A DNA stretch of 10,217 bases from Candidatus Dadabacteria bacterium (GTDB lineage: Bacteria > Desulfobacterota_D > UBA1144 > Nemesobacterales > UBA2774): assembly GCA_004356555.1 (NCBI GenBank), contig SMWY01000051.1, forward strand, positions 1-10,217, written 5' to 3'. The position numbers and the translations under genes are program-made. A model generated the notes under the pieces. The model was given only the letters and a program-made list of their open reading frames with translations, had not been told where the DNA came from and made no database searches. Below, one piece after another: positions 7,094 through 10,217 of this stretch. Within the stretch, counting starts at the first letter, position 1. Every line of letters starts with the position of its first letter.

Positions 7094-7789
7094 ATGAAAC
7101 CTAAAATCCTCGTAATAATCCCCGCATACAATGAAGAAGAGTCTATTGGGAAAGTTATAAATGACATTCCAAAAGAACTTGTAAGCGAAGTTGTAGTTGT
7201 AAATAATAATTCGACCGATGGAACTCCTGCAAATGCCGCATCCGCTGGAGCTACAGTTATCGATGAAGTTCGCATGGGATATGGTTATGCATGTCTTAAG
7301 GGAATCTCCTATGCCAAGAACAAAAGTGAGAATGAACGTCCGGATATCATTGTCTTCCTGGATGGAGACTACTCCGATTATCCTGAAGAAATAAGGGAAC
7401 TTATAAGACCTATGGTTGAAGATAATATTGATATAGTTATAGGATCGCGGACTTTGGGAAATACCGAAAAAGGCGCCCTACTTCCTCAGCAGGTATTTGG
7501 AAACGCAATTGCAACAACACTAATCAAATGGCTATACGGTGTCGAGTTTACCGACCTCGGACCTTTTAGAGCGATTAAGTTTGATAAGCTCTTACAATTA
7601 AACATGGCTGACACCACATACGGGTGGACTGTCGAGATGCAGGTAAAAGCAGCTAAAGAGAAGTTTAAATGTGCTGAAGTCCCAGTTAGTTACCGAAAGC
7701 GGATCGGCGTCTCTAAAATTGCCGGCACCATTAGCGGTAGTATTAAAGCCGGATATAAAATATTATGGACTATATTTAGGCTTCTTTAG
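7094..7789 (+). CDS. family 2 glycosyltransferase, dolichyl/polyprenyl-phosphate mannose synthase-like
   Basis: From the ATG at 7094 this is a 231-residue GT-A fold enzyme starting MKPKILVIIPAYNEEES. The nucleotide-binding segment VVNNNSTDGT lies near 35-44, the metal-binding DGD (FLDGDYSDYP) at 90-92, IGSRTLGN near 116-123 and the acceptor-side GPFRAIKFDKLL at 156-167. WTVEMQVKAA near 178-187 and the following YRKRIGVSKIAGT are typical of DPM-like GT2 proteins. It probably moves a sugar from a nucleotide sugar to a polyprenyl phosphate or similar lipid at the cytoplasmic membrane face; donor and acceptor are not readable. There is no C-terminal membrane domain. An upstream in-frame TTG (7055) would add 13 residues before the conserved start. 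Neither start has a good Shine-Dalgarno, so 7094 is chosen by family length. Confidence 0.87.
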   Translation: MKPKILVIIPAYNEEESIGKVINDIPKELVSEVVVVNNNSTDGTPANAASAGATVIDEVRMGYGYACLKGISYAKNKSENERPDIIVFLDGDYSDYPEEIRELIRPMVEDNIDIVIGSRTLGNTEKGALLPQQVFGNAIATTLIKWLYGVEFTDLGPFRAIKFDKLLQLNMADTTYGWTVEMQVKAAKEKFKCAEVPVSYRKRIGVSKIAGTISGSIKAGYKILWTIFRLL

Positions 7790-7833
7790 CCCAGAGAATC
7801 TAATATATATAGTTCGCTATGCCTTCTATGCGG

Positions 7834-7858
7834 AGCCAAAAACTGGCTAGGTTATTTT
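7834..7858 (+). terminator. weak hairpin after the + strand gene cluster
   Basis: AGCCA (7834-7838) and TGGCT (7844-7848) form a five-base stem with a five-base loop, followed by a short T-rich stretch (GTTATTTT). It lies between the convergent glycosyltransferase and lipoprotein genes, where a terminator is expected. The short stem and interrupted T run make it weak. Confidence 0.25.
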
Positions 7859-7868
7859 ATATATAATT

Positions 7869-8267
7869 CTACCAGCCCCAGGGACCGCCCATCCAACCCC
7901 ACATGTTTGCTTCCGCAACTTCGTTACTAATAGCCGCATCTTCCACTTCGTTTGCAATTTGTGACTCGGTTAAAAGCCTTTCGTAACGTTGATAGGCTTC
8001 CTGATCGCCAGTATAAACACATCTACAATTAGTTGGATCAGCATACCAGTAAAGCGGTTTGTTGTCCTTTACGCTAAATAGAACTTTATGAGCTGTAAGG
8101 GTGTTAAGGTTTTCAAGCTCCCCAGGAGTTGTAGCAGGAACCATTGCAAAACCTGCAGCGCTTAATAGTTGCTCTTGCTCCTGTGTTTTATTGGCTTGAA
8201 TAGCTGCGCATCCTACTATTGAAACCATAATAAATAAAACGAAAAATATATTTAGTGTTCGGATCAT
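7869..8267 (-). CDS. small hypothetical lipoprotein
   Basis: This 132-residue protein starts with a lipoprotein signal peptide: R3, a hydrophobic core at 7-18, and the lipobox IVGC ending at C20, so it should be lipidated and membrane-anchored. The mature part contains EQLLSAAGFAMVPATTPGEL (about 33-52), LYWYADPTNC near 73-82 and CVYTGDQEAYQRYERLL near 84-100. This pattern recalls short uncharacterised proteobacterial lipoproteins with an AAGF-P-T-P block and a YVG-ayq-Y block. The last 12 residues (NMWGWMGGPWGW) are rich in Trp and Gly. AAGGAG on the minus strand (plus-strand 8275-8280) lies seven bases before the ATG. It faces the glycosyltransferase gene, so it is not in the upstream operon. 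Function is unknown. Confidence 0.8.
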   Translation of the reverse strand: MIRTLNIFFVLFIMVSIVGCAAIQANKTQEQEQLLSAAGFAMVPATTPGELENLNTLTAHKVLFSVKDNKPLYWYADPTNCRCVYTGDQEAYQRYERLLTESQIANEVEDAAISNEVAEANMWGWMGGPWGW

Positions 8268-8374
8268 AATATCTCTCCTTTAATTAGCAAAAATGAATAT
8301 TTACAAGCTATTCGCAATCCATTCGATACTTATAGTTAAGATAACCTAACATTTTAATAACGAGAACAAAATAT

Positions 8375-8748
8375 CTAATCTATACCGGAGCTATCTTTAT
8401 ACCATTTAACGGCAGTTCCCAATGTAAGCCCCTGCACCAGAAAAGAAAAAACCACTACAATATAAGTAAGAACTAAAATTATATCCCCAGGAGAATCATC
8501 GGGAAGCGATAATGCCAGAGCATTGAAACCCCGCCTCTTATTCCGCTCCAAGTCATAATAAATCCCTTAAGAGAGGGTATACTCCTAAAAATTCTTAAGA
8601 ATACCAAGGGAAATTCAACGCTTATATACCTTGCCACTATGATAAGCAGTATCACGAAAACGCACCCTATAATTAGATATCTTCGAAATTGAGCACTAGT
8701 ACTTCAAGTCCTATTAAGATAAATAACACCGCATGTTGAGAATTACTT
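8375..8748 (-). pseudogene. remnant of a CPA1 (NhaP-like) Na+/H+ antiporter, C-terminal part only
   Basis: Minus-strand translation gives recognisable antiporter pieces in different frames. One piece (about 8748-8690) reads AVLFILIGLEVLVLNFED. After a frame change comes YLIIGCVFVILLIIVARY, then TWSGIRGGVSM, the hallmark TWGGLRGG motif. After another change (near 8522) comes ALALSLPDDSPGDIILVLTY, ending in VQGLTLGTAVKWYKDSSGID with a stop at 8377-8375. The ATG CTC reading at the second break is explained by loss of one G from ATG GCT CTG. Immediately upstream there may be a further two-base change after the ILN codons. The first two thirds of the protein are absent. The gene should be non-functional unless the indels are assembly errors, and the missing N-terminus argues against errors alone. 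No other gene is seen in 8268-8890; the stretches 8281-8374 and 8749-8826 show nothing I can name. Confidence 0.8.
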
Positions 8749-8826
8749 TAGTTTCTTAGCCCGCCTTTTTCCAAATATTAATCAGACATTATATAGAAGC
8801 TAGATTGTATTATACAGATAGATAGA

Positions 8827-8856
8827 TTGACATATACTCCAATAAGATGAGATAAT
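8827..8856 (+). promoter_or_regulatory. near-consensus sigma-70 promoter for the DUF4396 gene
   Basis: TTGACA (8827-8832) and GATAAT (8851-8856) are separated by 18 bases: a perfect -35 and a five-of-six -10. Transcription would start near 8863, about 28 bases before the ATG at 8891. A short GATA triple repeat lies just upstream (about 8817-8826). It shows that this gene has its own housekeeping-type promoter and does not depend on the left-hand cluster. Confidence 0.6.
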
Positions 8857-8890
8857 TTAATAATAACACGGCTAGAGGGTGGAGAACTAA

Positions 8891-9703
8891 ATGTTTTTTC
8901 CTGATACAGTGCTTGGCGGTGCATTACTACTCTGGTTTATACTTACCGGACTTTCTCTCATAGTCTTGATATACGATCTTCAAACTAATACCCCGGCGCA
9001 GTGGGTGATGAAACTTGCGTGGATTTTAATAGTCCTTTACACGGGACCAATTGGTCTTTTTATCTTTTTTCTATCCTGCCGACAGCCCATAGCTGGGACT
9101 CATGATCAGTTCATCGCTGCACACTGGAAGCAGTCAGTAGGCTCTATGATGCACTGTGTCGCAGGAGATGCAACTGGAATCATACTTGCTGCAATTGTTA
9201 CTTTTCACCTGGGACTGCCAAACGGGCTTGACCTTATAATTGAATATATAACCGCATTTGTAATGGGCCTATTAATCTTCCAAGCACTATTTATGAAGTC
9301 TTCGATGGGTGGCAGTTACATTGACGCAATTAAGAAAACTCTTTTCTCCGAGACTGTTTCCATGAACATGGTTATGGTAGGCATGATCCCCGTTATGGCA
9401 ATCATGAGGGGTACTATCCCCGGAGGTGACAACCCCACAGGGCCAATATTCTGGGGAATATCATCGGTGGCTACATTGACCGGAATAATAACAGCCTATC
9501 CCATTAACTCATGGCTCGTGGGAAGCGGCCTAAAGCACGGTATGATGTCTGCAGTAACCGATGCAACCAAACCAATGGATATGTCCAAACACAAAGCGCC
9601 TGATGTCCCTTTATCCAAAAAGCTCGGCGTTGTTGTACTAACTATAGCAATTTTAGCTATTGCGGTATGGATTACAACTTTCTTTGTTGAGCTAAAACTT
9701 TGA
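8891..9703 (+). CDS. DUF4396-family polytopic membrane protein
   Basis: This 270-residue integral membrane protein has likely helices near 8-28, 41-61, 94-108, 113-134, 155-171, 186-208 and 246-266. Blocks I associate with DUF4396 proteins are SMMHCVAGDATGII (85-98) and YPINSWLVGSGLKHGM (203-218). Clustered Met and His residues in and near helices (MMH at 86-88, SMNMVMVGMIPVM at 157-169, KHGMM at 215-219, then MDMSKHK) could coordinate a metal, but this is inference; the family has no established function. GGAG at 8881-8884 gives a well-spaced ribosome site, and a strong promoter lies upstream. It is convergent with the ZIP transporter gene, whose stop lies nine bases beyond its own, and no hairpin terminator separates them. 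Confidence 0.85.
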   Translation: MFFPDTVLGGALLLWFILTGLSLIVLIYDLQTNTPAQWVMKLAWILIVLYTGPIGLFIFFLSCRQPIAGTHDQFIAAHWKQSVGSMMHCVAGDATGIILAAIVTFHLGLPNGLDLIIEYITAFVMGLLIFQALFMKSSMGGSYIDAIKKTLFSETVSMNMVMVGMIPVMAIMRGTIPGGDNPTGPIFWGISSVATLTGIITAYPINSWLVGSGLKHGMMSAVTDATKPMDMSKHKAPDVPLSKKLGVVVLTIAILAIAVWITTFFVELKL

Positions 9704-9712
9704 TAGTATTAA

Positions 9713-10217
9713 TCAGGTCCAGACTGCTAGTAACGCCATGAGACCGAGACCAACCATTATAGAAATAAACTTTAATAGTTCATTGCCGGGGATAGAGAAC
9801 TCTTCCTCGATAATGTCCAAAACAGCAACATAGATAAAAGTCCCTGCGGCCAATGAGTCAAAAATGCCCTCAAGAACTACGCCAGTACTGCTGCCGAATG
9901 CCCTTGATAATCCTGAACCCAGAAATATTCCTATAGGGGTCATAATGCTGAAAAGGAGAATCACTTTTATGTGTCTGCTCTTGATCACCCCTCCCCTTAT
10001 CATACTTATGCCTAGGGCAAAAGCCGCTCCCCCCTTATGAGCAATAATAGCAATGAATAATACTACTGAGGCAAGAATTGTCTTTTCTATTCCGAGTGCG
10101 GCACCTGCAATAAATGAATGAATAGATAGGGCTGGAAGTCCGGGGATGCGCCTATATTTTCTAAATTATGAGCATCACTCTCAATAAAAACAACTTTTTC
10201 CAAGAAAAGCAGGACAC
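9713..10217 (-). CDS. ZIP-family metal transporter, C-terminal part; frameshifted and cut by the window edge
   Basis: Read on the minus strand from the right edge, the first piece is VLLFLEKVVFIESDAHN followed by LENIGAS. The frame then changes, and the protein continues GLPALSIHSFIAGAALGIEK, FIAIIAHKGGAAFALGI, ILLFSIMTPIGIFLGSGLS and GIFDSLAAGTFIYVAVLDII to a stop at 9713-9715. HSFIAGAALG is the ZIP helix-4 metal motif and IIAHKGGAAFALG the helix-5 partner, so the protein should import zinc, iron or a similar divalent metal. The longest uninterrupted frame begins at an internal Met (10003) and cannot be the real start. One extra C in the run at 10142-10145 (GGGG on the plus strand) would join both pieces as ENIGASPGLPALSIHS, which points to a single-base deletion or an assembly error. 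The cytoplasmic His-rich loop between the pieces is short here. The N-terminal helices lie beyond the window. Confidence 0.85.

Noticed and set aside
8281..8374. Search for a promoter of the lipoprotein gene on the minus strand
   Set aside because: Several AT-rich hexamers occur, but no -35/-10 pair with good spacing stands out.
8815..8828. Short GATA tandem repeat
   Set aside because: Three copies in AT-rich DNA are expected by chance; noted only as lying beside the promoter.

Overview
The window is about 10.2 kb of AT-leaning bacterial DNA (roughly 40% GC by eye). It most likely comes from a Gram-negative or other diderm bacterium of the deltaproteobacterial / Dadabacteria / Nitrospinota kind. 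That lineage guess rests only on gene content: an ECF-RskA pair, a DUF547 protein, a flavoprotein-polyferredoxin fusion, a lipobox lipoprotein and TTG start use. It is weak. No rRNA, tRNA, CRISPR array, insertion sequence or phage gene is visible.

Bases 1-7790 hold seven genes, all on the + strand. First come two different ECF-type RNA polymerase sigma factors. The first (56-751) has no recognisable anti-sigma partner and is followed only by a possible 19-residue ORF. The second (best start 966) abuts a membrane anti-sigma factor of the RskA type (1539-2306), so this pair is a classic envelope or stress signalling module. Downstream at short spacing lie a compact GH15 (glucoamylase-like) glycoside hydrolase, an exported DUF547 protein, a 795-residue membrane flavoprotein fused to a NapH/NosR-like 4Fe-4S ferredoxin module, and a family 2 (DPM-like) glycosyltransferase. 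The spacing (0-80 bp) would allow one or two transcripts under the sigma factors, but no regulon motif can be shown.

Bases 7790-8890 hold a convergent small lipoprotein gene on the - strand. Next is a decayed - strand remnant of a CPA1 (NhaP-like) Na+/H+ antiporter: only the C-terminal third remains, broken by at least two or three small indels. A near-consensus sigma-70 promoter then faces right.

Bases 8891-10217 hold a DUF4396 polytopic membrane protein driven by that promoter. Nine bases away and convergent with it is a ZIP-family metal transporter that runs off the right edge. The ZIP reading frame is broken once, at a C homopolymer. The right third of the window is therefore a membrane-transport neighbourhood with signs of gene decay or of indel errors in the assembly.

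The best candidates for new biology are the flavoprotein-ferredoxin fusion next to DUF547, GH15 and GT2 under a double ECF sigma module, and the uncharacterised DUF4396 gene beside a ZIP transporter. I do not see a clearly novel defence, mobile or RNA-based system.
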